Shown here piece by piece: positions 38,155 through 48,889 of a DNA stretch of 64,000 nt. The notes beneath the pieces were generated by a model, which did no database searches, was not told the DNA's origin, and saw only the letters and a list, made by a program, of their open reading frames with translations. This DNA is from Paraphysomonas bandaiensis (taxonomy: Eukaryota; Chrysophyceae): assembly GCA_965644295.1 (NCBI GenBank), contig CBFFRP010000249.1:62001-126000 (forward strand), in the 5' to 3' direction. The translations under genes were made by a program, and so were the position numbers. Position 1 is the first letter of the stretch, and each line of letters opens with the position of its first letter.

Positions 38155-38967
38155 CAGGGATAGGGAACAATATATTGTATTGCAATACATTGTACAATAT
38201 ATTGCAATATATTGTAAAATATATTGATTGGTGGACTGGTCAAATATTCCATCAATAGTGTTTCTGCTAAAAGAGCTCACAATACTATTGCAATATATTG
38301 CAATCAATATTATGATAGTCATATAAGAGAAGATTCTCAACTGTATGGTGCAAAATGGATAAAAATAACCGAGAAATTGATTACAACATTACAAAGGATA
38401 ATGAAGCTGATGTTGACTATGCGACTAAAAATCTTCAGTCAGCTCAAAAAATTAAGAAACGTACAGATCCACGAGTCATTAACGGTTGCCTGGCCCTAGT
38501 ATGTACTTCCGATACATGGGAACGTCTGTTCAGCACAGCTAAACATATTATATCAGTGTTGCGCAAAAGTATCCATCCTACTTAATATGCTGTTGTTTTA
38601 GAAAGCTATTCGACAGTTATGGCCGGATACTATGTAGCATATTTCAATTAATTCTGTGGATGAATATGGTGATGTTGACCTCACCGATGATGGCTCAGAG
38701 GATGAGGACGAGGTGGATTTTTAGTAGCTATAAGCAGCAGTTGGTTTGGTTGTCATGTGATCTTAATGGCTAATACTAAAAATGAAATCTACGGATGTGT
38801 TTACCTACTGATTAGTCAAACTAATATATCGCAATACATTGACAATATATTGCAATATATTGCAATATATTGTAATTGTATTGTAGGACCGGTTTAAAAA
38901 ATCCATCAATACTATTGATGGAACGCTATCTAACAATAGTATTGCACTATATTGTTCCCTATCCCTG
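38155..38967 (+). mobile_element. hAT-superfamily element, internally reduced, with TIRs and TSD
   Basis: 813 bp bounded by perfect 20-bp terminal inverted repeats starting CAGGGATAGGGAACAATATA, at 38155-38174 and as its reverse complement at 38948-38967. It is flanked by an identical 8-bp direct repeat GTAGTACG (38147-38154 and 38968-38975). Eight-bp target duplications and CAGGG ends are hAT hallmarks. Subterminal regions are full of CAATATATTG palindromes. The interior keeps the C-terminal piece of a hAT transposase. It cannot encode a full transposase. Confidence 0.93.
38355..38585 (+). pseudogene. hAT transposase C-terminal (dimerisation) remnant
   Basis: A 76-residue open stretch inside the hAT element. 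It contains DTWERLFSTAKHIISVLRKS followed by IHPT, which matches the conserved ERvFSTAgxIISxxRxxLxP core of the hAT dimerisation domain. The N-terminal zinc finger and catalytic parts are missing. Codons after the stop still look related, including a D/E-rich tail ending near 38725. Confidence 0.8.
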
Positions 38968-38975
38968 GTAGTACG

Positions 38976-39652
38976 TGCAATATTGTATCGTCTATAAGCT
39001 TATAGCCGCTGCTACTTATAATTAATATCTTTGTAGGTACGTTGTTCGAGGTAGTTTTACTTATTTGCAATGTCATGTTAAGTTCACAATGTAGCACACC
39101 AACAATTGTCAAGTTCGTAATGTTATTGGAGTTTGAATTTACTGAATTAGAAACTGAAAGTAATTTAACGCGCAATTTTTACGTATTCTTACTACACTCT
39201 AATACTATATCTCATGGGAGAAATAATAAAATTACGGTTTTATCGATATCCTATCAGAACACATACTTCTATCAGTGGAATGTAGTGAGTATGCAGCTGC
39301 CGGATAAGAACAGCATTCTGTAACAATATTACCATGTAAACACAATAAAACACCATCACGCTATAGCGAAATCTACAGATATTCACTCTACACATGAGTA
39401 GAACAGATTAAAAAAAAGAAAACAACCGTACCGGCACTATACAAGACACCAATGTTAACACAATGCATTGGAACCTATGTTACCAATATAGTGCCCGAGT
39501 CATGTACCATCACGAAGACACCAATGTGTGCACAATTCATTGGGGTGTAACTGAGTCATTGCAAGCAGGACTAGTCTCTTCAACATGTATCGTATGCACT
39601 GGTGTAATTTTGACATAGAACTATACTGTATTCGACGCTTATTGTCGACAGT
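38976..39652. other. Intergenic stretch after the hAT element
   Basis: No gene is seen. Two copies of a motif with AAGACACCAATGT and ACACAATGCATTGG/ACACAATTCATTGG occur near 39440-39475 and 39513-39543. It contains the 3' end region of the EF-hand gene. Confidence 0.45.
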
Positions 39653-41283
39653 TTAATAGATGCTGACGCGACGTATTTTCTGTACATCATTCCCCAGTCT
39701 CTCTACGTCAGACTTAGTGGGAATTGAAGCATCCGAGTGTCTCCTGGGTCTTGACCTTTTAATCGATGATTCACGATCATGTGCACCCTTCATTCTGGTA
39801 GAGGACATGCGGCGTGATAGATGTGCACCAGACTCCTCCATGTGAGCATTGGAAGGCATACGAGAAGAGAGTTCCTTGTAAAAAGCCTGGGGCTCAGGGA
39901 GGACTTGCATCTTTTTCGTCGGTGATCCATTACCATTAAAGGACGAAGTGTTACTAAATAGCCTTTTCGACGACCCGCGCTTTGAGAGGTCCCTGTTAAG
40001 ATGGTTGGAAGTCGAAGATGGTTTGAGGCGTACAGAAGACATACGCCGACTGAGGTCGGTTTGGAGAGGTGCGACATGACAGTCATCATCATTGAAACTG
40101 CTCAGAGCCAGGTCCTCGTAGGCGAAGGCCCGAGGTTTTCCTTTCGATGCATGAAGGTTTCTTGTAGATTCACCAGAGGGGAAGGTCTCTCTACGACTAC
40201 TAGATTTGCTTATGTCTCGCTTTATTGGCACTACACACTCCGCACTATCCACACTCAAAACGTTCTGTGTGGAAGATTGCCGTCTTTTGTGATGCGTTCC
40301 GGTGTTGGCTGCAATGAACTCAATATGTTTCATTGGGCTCGATTCAGACAGCGTGTCGGTATATGAAGTTGTAGATGCATTAGACCCACGCTTATTGTCT
40401 CTGTTGCTGTGACGTCGGCGACCAATAGCTCTGTGATGTTTTTCCGATTCGGGGTCCAGTATTGTCTCAAAATCGACAACACATGCAGTGCCCTTCTGTT
40501 CAATCTTCTTCTCCATCACAGCATTATTCAGCAGTTTAACTATTTCATCTACTGACAGGAATTGTCCATGAGTTATCTCAATACGGCGCTTGGAAACTTT
40601 ATTCCAAAATCGCCTACCCATACACTTCTTTCGGATCATCTGCTGCATAGTGAAAGCAGGGAATATAAGAGCAGGATGGTTGCGAATAAACTCGGCAAAT
40701 ACATCCTTGTTGACATCTTCTATTGCTAGCGAGCCAATCTTCTCACTTATTCGGTGGGCATGGATATTTTTTTGGAACTTGTGCCCATAGATTTCTTTGA
40801 GCATAAGATCAACTTCTGCAGCATCAATTACTCCACTCGAATCCTTGTCATACAAGTCGAATGCAAATAAAACTACACAATTAGATTAATTCATATAAAA
40901 TATATAACGGAATGCTTACTTAAAGTGGTATTTCCCAGTGTACAGTAGTTCCATAAAGTAATGGCGAATTCCTTGAAATCAATACACTTGCTGTCATCTT
41001 GATCAAATATTGAAAACACCTACCAACAATTAACACACATGACTAACATGAGCATAACTATAAACACCCTCTCTGAGAATTTATTCCGATCGAGATCAAT
41101 AAAATCAAGCATCTCATTGATTTGTATGCTGCCAGATCCGTCCGAGTCGATTCTCATGAATAACTTATACATCTGTCGGACTTCACGTGAGGTCAGTTTA
41201 AGAGCTTCGAACTCTGTTTCCCATTGTTTGATTTCTGGATACTGTGTGTATGTGTCTGTGAAGCAGCTCTGACATGAGCCCAT
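39653..41283 (-). CDS. N-acylated EF-hand calcium-binding protein with long serine/arginine tail
   Basis: Three exons on the minus strand: 41283-41068, 41019-40920, 40872-39653, about 511 residues. The start MGSCQSC fits N-myristoylation at Gly2 with palmitoylatable cysteines, so membrane attachment is likely. EF-hands in order: RIDSDGSGSIQINE (canonical), DQDDSKCIDFKE (plausible), YDKDSSGVIDAAE (canonical), and a degenerate fourth in AIEDVNKDVFAEFI. This is the calcineurin-B/neuronal-calcium-sensor layout in the first ~190 residues. The remaining ~320 residues are a disordered S/R/K-rich tail with repeated LSRRMSS and RRxS stretches, unusual for that family and likely phosphorylated. Head-to-head with the seven-TM gene. 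Confidence 0.82.
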
Positions 41284-41836
41284 AGCACCAGTCGATGTGT
41301 GTGTGTGTGTGTGTGTCACCGCATAGCACCGCACTCTACTCTTGTATCTATCAGATACATTGAGATTGATATTACCACTCGTGAAATCAACCGCCAGATG
41401 ATTGGCAACGCAATTGTCATGGAGGGAAACGTTAGGCACTAAACTGCAGGCTCCAAACCACACCGTGAGAATATAGTCGCACTCAGATCCCTTTAATGTG
41501 ACTGGGTCTTGAGCCAATCAGAGTACTTACACCATATTTTATTGGCTATGGAGTTTGTTAAAGTACACCAATTATATTACTTGAAATGAATTGTATTGGC
41601 TTTAATTACCCACACTTCTTTTATTATTAACCAATAATAACCTCTCGTAACAATATTATTGGTAGAAAAGGATATTTCGTATATGCATAGTACATGGCCA
41701 CTATACGCGGCTGTACTGTGTATCTATACACAGAGGTGTGAGTATGTATGTGTGTATGTGCAGCTGTAGATAGACGGTCCACATCACTCAACTATCAGCC
41801 GTATGATCCCATAGTCCATACATACATACATAGTCT
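41284..41836. promoter_or_regulatory. Divergent upstream region of EF-hand and seven-TM genes
   Basis: A 553-bp spacer between divergent ATGs. TATGTATGTGTGTATGTG (about 41742-41760) reads as a CATACA-rich stretch in the EF-hand sense strand, and CATACATACATACATAG (41818-41833) sits directly before the seven-TM ATG. A (GTGT)n run lies near 41297-41318. There are repeated ATTGGT/ACCAAT boxes between 41580 and 41670 (CCAAT-like). Function is inferred only. Confidence 0.4.
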
Positions 41837-42913
41837 ATGGAGGCCTATGAGTTATACTTGTTCTGGGTGGTCCCCAGCACCGTTTCATTCATTCTGTCTC
41901 TCTCTATAGTACTCAACGTCATCCTCACTCCTCATTTACGCACAAGACACTTTCAAATCCTCTCAGCGCTGTTGGGTCTCTCTGATTTAGTGAAGTCTGG
42001 CAGTTGGCTCATTAGTCCGAAGTATTCCAGTGCTTATAATGTCTGTGCTACACAGGAGTATATGTAAGCTGCATGCGTGTTGCTGTCTGTATGACTGACA
42101 TGTACATATATATACGTGTGTAGGTATCAGGGGGGGTCACTTGTCCAGGCATTCCTTGTGATTACAGTGTGTGGTTTCGGTTTACATTGTATCAAGTATA
42201 GTCATGCTCCACAGAAGAGAACCTTGCTGTGGGCACTTGGGATACAGCTCACATTGCTGTGCACAGCATTAGTGACATCAATATACTTGAAAACAGCTAG
42301 GCTATTCTGTGGTATTGATGACCTTGATGTATACGAACACCGGCATAGGGCTGTGTTGGTAGCATATATATGTGTATATGTTATCCCAATTTATGTGTTG
42401 ATATTCACCGGATTAGTACAGTGCATTAGTATTGAGAATAAATTGTACGCCTACTGTCAAGGCCGTCAGATCAGTACAGCTGATAAACTTCTTCAAGTAG
42501 TGAATCGACTGAAGCAGTATCCTCGCATCATAATTTTTAGCTGGATTCCTAATTTGGCCTCTTTGTTCGTGTTTGTGATTCAAGGAGATTTTAACAGTGT
42601 GCTAGGATGCTTTGCAGCTTTATGCTTATCATGCAGTGGAATTTTTATTGCTGGACAATATTTCTACCATCAGAACTCTTATCCCACATTTCTCCCTCGT
42701 TGTTTTCAGAATAGTAACAAGTCATGCCACGTAGGCACCCATCATATCAATTTAAGCACATCATCAAACTATGACCCGACACTTTATGACTTATCGGGTC
42801 GATTCAGCGACCGCAGCTCCACATTTACTTCTCCGACATCAGATAGCAATAGCACCGGTCTTGTTGCGCTCAGAGCTTCTCTTCTGCGCGAATCCCATAC
42901 TGCTGTGTTATAG
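41837..42913 (+). CDS. Seven-transmembrane receptor-like protein
   Basis: Two exons, 41837-42063 and 42124-42913 (60-nt intron), 338 residues. Seven hydrophobic segments are visible: FWVVPSTVSFILSLSIVLNV; ILSALLGLSDLVKSG; LVQAFLVITVCGFGLHC; LLWALGIQLTLLCTALVTSI; LVAYICVYVIPIYVLIFTG; IIIFSWIPNLASLFVFVI; and CFAALCLSCSGIFIAGQYFY. A cysteine before TM3 (CATQEY) and one in the second outer loop (LFCGID) could form the disulfide common in GPCRs. The C-terminal tail is serine/threonine-rich. The layout resembles cAMP-receptor/secretin-like GPCRs, but I cannot assign a class. Upstream region is shared with the EF-hand gene. Confidence 0.72.
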
Positions 42914-43396
42914 TCCGCGGTGTTTGTTGCATCTGTTTGAGTTTAGCTCGTTTTCAGCATCAACGTACTCTATTACTGAACATATTATATATTTATGCTC
43001 GAAAACAATGAGTTACACAGGATTCAGTGCCATTAATATATTATACCAGAGTTGTGCTAATAATGGTTGAATTTATATTTTTACCAACGTGCCGTTTCCT
43101 ATTTAGTTGTTTTATCAGCATAATATTGTGTCTGCTTCAATTCTGTTTCGATGAAATGGATATTTTAATCCCATTAGCAATTTGTTTTGAACTCTTAGTA
43201 GCTTGAAGGCATGCATATATTCCATATTATTTGAATTTTCAGTACTCACATAATAGAACTATCACAAGTACAGTAATAACTGTTGAGTTTTGGTGTTTGT
43301 GAGAAGTTAAAAGCTGTATTTCTAAGGTATTTGAATTAAGTAAATTGACTGTATAAGATCGTGCCTATCTAATATCTAAGATCTAAGACCTGTATA
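42914..43396. other. Intergenic stretch after the seven-TM gene
   Basis: AT-rich 3' flank with no supported gene. Near 43300 a short stretch (AGCTGTATTTCTAAGGTATT) resembles 33396-33415 (ATCTGTAATTCTAAGATATT), perhaps parts of an old dispersed repeat. Confidence 0.4.
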
Positions 43397-44663
43397 AGAA
43401 CGTTCTGCCCACTCATGGCCTAATGCTTGTGTGACACAAGGAACACTAATGTTAGTGTCACTTGTGTAGACGTCTTTGAGCCTTCACGAATAAACAGGCA
43501 TCCGGGAATAGACCCTCCTCAAGGGTGACCAGTAATAGGGGTATTGGGTATTGGGCTGCCTCCTGAAGTTAAGCATCCGGGAATGGGTTCCATTAAGCAA
43601 TAAAAAATTCTGAAGTCAGCAAATGTCAGATATATATCAACATTCTACGGAAGTGGTTGCACCTTGGTGCTTGCGGCGACGCACAAGCAGCTTCTGTAGC
43701 GTTAAATAGTAGGATAATAGAATTTGTGCTGATTAGTTATGATGGGTAGAGGTCTAACTAGTAGATCTAGCATTCAACTAGCCACTATATCGGAACGAGT
43801 TTTTAACGCCTATTGCTAAATAAAAAGACATTCAATAATATCAACATTCTGCTTGCTCACTGCAATTGCTTTGAGTGATTGATGCCGAGTACGAGTGTAC
43901 ACAATGGAGGGAAGGCATTGGAGTCTTCTTGAATTTGTAACAGATATTGGCAGACGTCTGTTTCATGCGTCAGTGTGCAAAATTGCACCAGTGAGACCCT
44001 TTCGTGATCGTGGGAGGACCCGGCGCTACTCTACTCTCCCTCCAGACTACCTAATGCTGTGGTGAACAACACCTTGAAGAGGGCCCTAACCATTTGCCGC
44101 GTATACAAGAGACATATGCCGAAGACACCGACCACAGTTGTGAATGTCTGATAATTAACTACAGGGGTATAAGAGTCAGAACTGTTGTAGCAAAACAATT
44201 TAACTAACTAGTGCTTAACTCTGATATCTTACTATTTTGCTCTACAAAAGCTTCTTGTGCGTCACCGCAAGCACCAAGGTGCAACCACTTTCGCTCTCTG
44301 TCATTAAGGTGAACTAACCTAGATGCTTGACTTCAGTAGGCAGCCCAATACCCCGGATGCCCTTGAGGTGTTCAATCCAGGATGCCTGTTTATTCGTCAG
44401 TGCCCAAAGACGCCTACACAAGTGACACCCAAAGCTTGTGTGGTCAGTTTGTTTGTATTTGGAGTGTATGATCTGGCTTGAATATTAAATACGCAACTCG
44501 TCGTATGCCCATGTAGCTAACTAAATCGTGTATAGTTGATAGTTGAGCACTTGCCGATGCATGCAATAGTAACTAGAGATGAGAGTCATGTTATGCTTAG
44601 TGTCGCGCGAGTTGTTAGGTTGGTTGCGGCACCGCACAAGCTTGCGCTTCTTATTAATCAGAC
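43397..44663 (+). repeat. Interspersed repeat family, copy B with nested inverted insertion
   Basis: Same order of modules as copy A (43397-43640, 43885-44135, 44466-44663), plus a module at about 43645-43720 (GTGGTTGCACCTTGGTGCTT) that is absent from A but present inverted in copy C. Between 'accgaccacagttg' (ending 44140) and 'cagtttgtttgta' (from 44445) sits ~300 bp of the same family in reverse orientation; copy A is continuous at this site. Flanking AGTTGT/AGTTTGT may be a degenerate target duplication. The region encodes TLKRALTICRVYKRHMPKTP, matching copy A. Confidence 0.75.
44141..44444 (-). mobile_element. Nested inverted member of the repeat family
   Basis: About 304 bp in reverse orientation, containing the CACCTTGGTGCTTGCGG and GTGTAGGCGTCTTTGGGC modules when read on the minus strand. 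It interrupts copy B at a place where copy A reads straight through, so it inserted after B. The boundaries are accurate to a few bases. No terminal repeats are evident. Confidence 0.6.
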
Positions 44664-44933
44664 ATTCAAAATTAGTAGTATTTCATAAATTATCAATTGT
44701 ATTAGAAAATGAGATATTGTAAATAAAAGAGTAAAATAATCGTACATCGTTGCAACAATATCAAAAATAACTACGTGTGCTTGCTATTGCCATCTTGTAG
44801 ATCGCTCATGAGCATGTGCTCCTTGCAGATCCAATATAAGGCGAACTAATAATATTCCCATGGTATGAAAGCACGAGTTATTATAGTATAATAATGAATC
44901 GAATCTATGTAGCAGCCATACGTAGTAGTCCGC
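44664..44933. other. Spacer between repeat copy B and the dioxygenase gene
   Basis: Short AT-rich stretch, nothing recognised. It holds the 3' end of the minus-strand dioxygenase transcript. Confidence 0.4.
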
Positions 44934-46465
44934 TCAATGATACAGAGCGACATACACTTTCCTTTGTCCCGTAAACCAGGGCGACCTCCCATGGGCAATT
45001 CTATGATTGTCCAGCATCACCACGTCCCCGGCTCTATGATCATATATCCAGGAATTTCTAGATATAGTTCGACGAAGAATCATTGCATCATTCCAACTCA
45101 CTTCGGAATTATCGTCGCTATATACCATGTCATGCCCGTACCCATACCCCATGTATATCCTTGCGCGATTGTACAGATACGTAGCAATTGCAAGTGAAGC
45201 GGACTCCTTACTGTCAAACAGCTGGGCACTCCAAGCAAACGGGACTGAGAAGGTAGCTCCGTGGAGGACATTGAAGTGCAGGTTCAGATACTCGTCGCCA
45301 GTGACTTCGTGGCGGCGAAATACAAGTGCTTTGTGATGCAGCAACAGGTCTCCATCATCTGTCCAAGTAGTGTTGAATCCCTGCTTAGTCGCTGCAGAAT
45401 CGACAATATCTATGACATTATATGTTACACACGAAAATGGCATAGCGCGAGCCATAAAATTACCTCTGTCGTCGGTCTCAAACATTTCTTGCCAACTCTT
45501 GGATTTCAGGATGTCGTAATTACGCCTCGCTTTATTGTAGTACCACCGATGGTAAGTTAGTCCTCTAGACACAAGGTTGTTTTTGTATTCCTGTGGAAGG
45601 TCCCGCCACACCTAGGCATTACTTTCATTACACAACTAGAGGCTACGAAATGCAGTACGCACTACACATAGAGCATAGCGGTAATGGGACACATTCACAG
45701 CACAGATAATGACATTAGAGTGGACATCAGACCATTGCAATGCACCACACTTTGATAGAAAATCACGAACCTGTCGAAAATCAGTAAGCACTGTCTGTCC
45801 TCCTGGTGGTGGGTTTGGCTGTTGTGCAAAGAAGTATATACGTCTCGGTGGATGGGCAGTGTAGGGCAGCTCTAAGTGAGTGGGAATAGTGGCCAATCGG
45901 CCAATCTCAGAGGCCGATGATACAAACTGCGTGCCATTTATACGGCGACGAGGGGCAGTGCCAAGATACACCTGAAGCATACGCAAATGAGTTGCTAAAG
46001 CGGTCATAGCATCATATAACTCCACACCTCAACATGAAGATCCTCGTGGAATTTTCCGAGAATTTTATCGAAGGAATGCACGTCCTGCACTCCAAATCCA
46101 CGAAACACAACTCCTCCATAAGTTAAGAGTGCTTCATCGAACCACTGTTTGTTAGCACTGTACCACCCAATCAAATCATCTGTGCCATTGTAGCTCTCTG
46201 AGAGGCTCTGGGAGGGGGACAGGACCAGTACGTACCCTAACGGACCCACTCGTATAGTGACTCTCTCATCAAGAAAGGGGCCTGGGAATTCACCACTGTA
46301 GAGAAGCGTATTCGTATCGTCCAGGGGGGTCGATATAGAGGGCATATCAGTGCTGGATAAGCGCACTGCAGGAGGCATTAGTTGAGATACAGGGACCACT
46401 AGAAAGACCGATAGAATGAGGGCGATGAGACATCCAAGCAGCGTGCATGCACCCCACATAAGCAT
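44934..46465 (-). CDS. TauD/TfdA-type Fe(II)/2-oxoglutarate dioxygenase with N-terminal membrane anchor
   Basis: Three exons on the minus strand: 46465-46028, 45971-45771, 45611-44934, 438 residues. A signal-anchor helix (GACTLLGCLIALILSVFLVV) occupies residues ~5-25. The fold signature follows: GVVFRGFGVQDVHSFDKIL; VYLGTAPRRRINGTQF; PTHLELPY with the H-x-E iron ligands; RRIYFFAQQPNPPPGGQTVL; GLTYHRWYY; and near the end GDVVMLDNHRIAHGRSPW with the distal histidine, then TGQRKVYVALYH with the 2-oxoglutarate-binding arginine. Splice sites were chosen so that HVE/VYLGTA and TDFRQ/VWRDLP join as in relatives. The substrate is unknown; many eukaryotic homologues have none assigned. A membrane anchor is unusual for this family. 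Confidence 0.85.
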
Positions 46466-46869
46466 GCTGATATGGTGTAGTTGTATATGATTCTATCAGA
46501 ATGGGAGTGTAGTGGCTCCTCATCTTAATAGGCGTAGACTGCATCCTTTGTATATTTTTGTTCCAAGATGCCTCATATATTGAGACAACAATTATCTGTA
46601 TTTCAGCCGTAGTTGTATTGCAGTAATATAGAGTATATTTGCTTCAATTTATTTCCGAAAAATACGATACATACGTATACTGCATCCTCGTATTCCACTG
46701 CATCATACTACTGCTGTATACATACACGGAGAGAAATCGAAAGTCACGGATGCTACAGATCAATAAACGGACGGAATACCCCCGTTGCCTTTTTACACAG
46801 TCTACACTACAGGTAGTCAAAAGCAGGTTTGTAGCAGGTGCGTCTTCGCTCATCTCTGTGGTATTGCTC
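46466..46869. promoter_or_regulatory. Upstream region of the dioxygenase gene
   Basis: About 400 bp between the dioxygenase start and the copia relic, both on the minus strand. It contains GATACATACGTATACTGC near 46667. No gene is seen. Confidence 0.35.
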
Positions 46870-48786
46870 TCATGCTCTATTGTCGCAGTTGCATTGCCAC
46901 CCTCTGCGCTGTCGTCTTGCGCTTGTCCGCACTGGTCCGGTTGGTCCCGCGATAGCTGGTGAGTGCCTTGCGTTTTTTCGATTTACTTGTGCGGTCTTGT
47001 TCACTGCGTCTATCACCAACTGCGTGGTTATCTTCTTCCTCCAGTTTGTTCTGCTGACATATTTGTTTGTCTTCAGATTCAAGAAAATCCAGCTGCCATT
47101 TGCATTGCCTGCAGGATACAAGGCTATGCACGGCTCAGTTCGGTCCTGCTCCGCGTCGTTGCTCTTGACCTTCGGGTCGTAGCACTCCACATAGTCACCG
47201 AATGCGAGAGCCAGCTCCTTCTTGAAATTCGGTTTGATCCCTGTCAATGCCACTCGCGGCGCTACCGTTGATCCATTGGTGGATGGCCTTCTTAGATTCA
47301 TCCTGCTGTTCGCATAACGTACCAGATCTTTCACATTGGCGTCAGGTAAATCCCACGGTAGTCCTGCATGGATGCTCCTGATCATCTCTTTCAGGCGTCG
47401 TATTTTTGAGTCAATTTTGTCGAGGTGGTCGCCTGCTCCCGCGACGTCTATCTCCACCCCTGTAATCTGCCCTCGGAGTGGTTTGAAGCCAGGTTGTGGG
47501 TCGAGGTAAGCGATGGTCGGCACATACCCGTAGCTCCGTAGCAGATTAACGTGTTCCTGAAGTGCGAGTCCTAATGCTTCTGTTGTCTCATTCTGTACTG
47601 CAGAGACTACTGACACTCCCAGTGGCTCCGCCATCGTGAGAAGAAAGGACTGCTGTCGCACGCTGAAAATGTCTGAGTAGAGCCTCTGCTCTCGCTGCAT
47701 CTCCGATTTCAGTGCGGTGTCTACGTACTGGCGCCCCGTTTTTTTGTGAGTGTGCTTTCCGCGCACTGACTCGTATGGGATTCCATATATCTCGAATGCT
47801 CTCCGTACGTCACTTGCAGTGAGTTTCAGTCCTGTTATGTTGCCATCACTGACTAAGTTGATTGCGTCTTTCTCAGAGTCAAATCCCGAGGTCTTGACTA
47901 AGTCCCATGCCTCTCGTGCTCGAGCCACTTCGGCCTTCGAGTGCCTCGCTTCCATGTCAGCTACTGTTGTGACATGTACGTTTCCAGTGGCCCAGTCTCG
48001 CATATCAGCCACGTACATTTTGTTCCTTCGTGCGAATACCAGGTCTCTACCAGGTAAATGCACAGTATACGATTTGCCTTGCACATATGTTACATCGTAC
48101 ATATCCTCCACATCTGATTGACATAGCACACTCGCACGTAAATGATCAGCCGTTGTGCAGGGAAAGAATTGATCCAGATCTCCTACATTTGGTAGCTCCA
48201 TAGCGTGCCCTGAGAGTCCTGCCACGGTACATTTCCTGGTCGCCGGCCTTATATTGTGCAGTAATGCAGGGTGAACCACTGACACGTCCGCCTGATTATC
48301 TAGCAGTACCTCGTACCACCTGAATGGGTGGCCTCCGGATGTGAATGCGTTCTTTAGGGTCACCGCACAGTTTCTCTCATCTGCGTCTTGGTTGTCAGGA
48401 CATTCATTGAGTCGGTGCCCTGGCTCGCCGCACCCCCAACATATCAGGGGTTTCCTCCGTTGATCTCTGTGCCGTGGATTCTTCTGCCCCCTTTTGAATT
48501 CTTTGTGGTCGTCTCTGTCGCCATTTTCGTCACTGTCACTTGCGCTGTGTTTCCCTTTGCTGGAGGTTTTACGTTCAGCTTTGGTGACGAAAGCTGCTCC
48601 TCCTGCCGCGCGTGTCTGCTTCCTGGCCGGTAAGTATTTAGAAACCTTGTTGTATATGTCATTCACGTGTGTGGGTGCAATCTGAGTTCCCATGGTTAGG
48701 TCATTAAGATAGTTCGTCTTGAAATCCCCGTATCTCGTGTCGTCTAGTCCGTTAAAGAAGTCCATCGCCACATCGGTGTCGGACAT
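46870..48786 (-). mobile_element. Truncated Ty1/copia gag-protease-integrase relic
   Basis: A single minus-strand frame of 638 codons. Order: gag C-terminal part (AMDFFNGLDDTRYGDFKTNY); CCHC knuckle CWGCGEPGHRLNEC; aspartic protease start EVLLDNQADVSVVHPALL; a pre-integrase segment; then an integrase-like region that includes HLDKIDSKIRRLKEMIRS and the LAFGDYVECYDP segment typical of protist and algal copia elements. It stops after VSRTNWRKK..., before any reverse transcriptase or RNase H. In the upstream direction the frame meets a TAG four codons before the ATG and then a fold-back, so the gag N-terminus is lost too. No LTRs were found. Not capable of transposition alone, although the frame is intact over 1.9 kb, which suggests a recent loss or domestication. 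Confidence 0.85.
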
Positions 48787-48889
48787 TTTGGCGTTGTCCT
48801 ATAACGGACTAGACGACACGAGATATGGGGACTTCAAGACTAACTATCTTAACGACCTAACCATGGGAACCCAGAGTGCACCCACACAG
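48668..48889. repeat. Fold-back (inverted duplication) at the truncated gag end
   Basis: Two arms of about 86 bp, 48668-48753 and 48803-48889, in inverted orientation with a ~50-bp spacer. Both encode GLDDTRYGDFKTNYLNDLTM on opposite strands and differ at a handful of bases (for example IAPTH versus SAPTQ). The right arm is a second, inverted fragment of a related gag. It could form a strong hairpin or mark a rearrangement. Confidence 0.85.
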
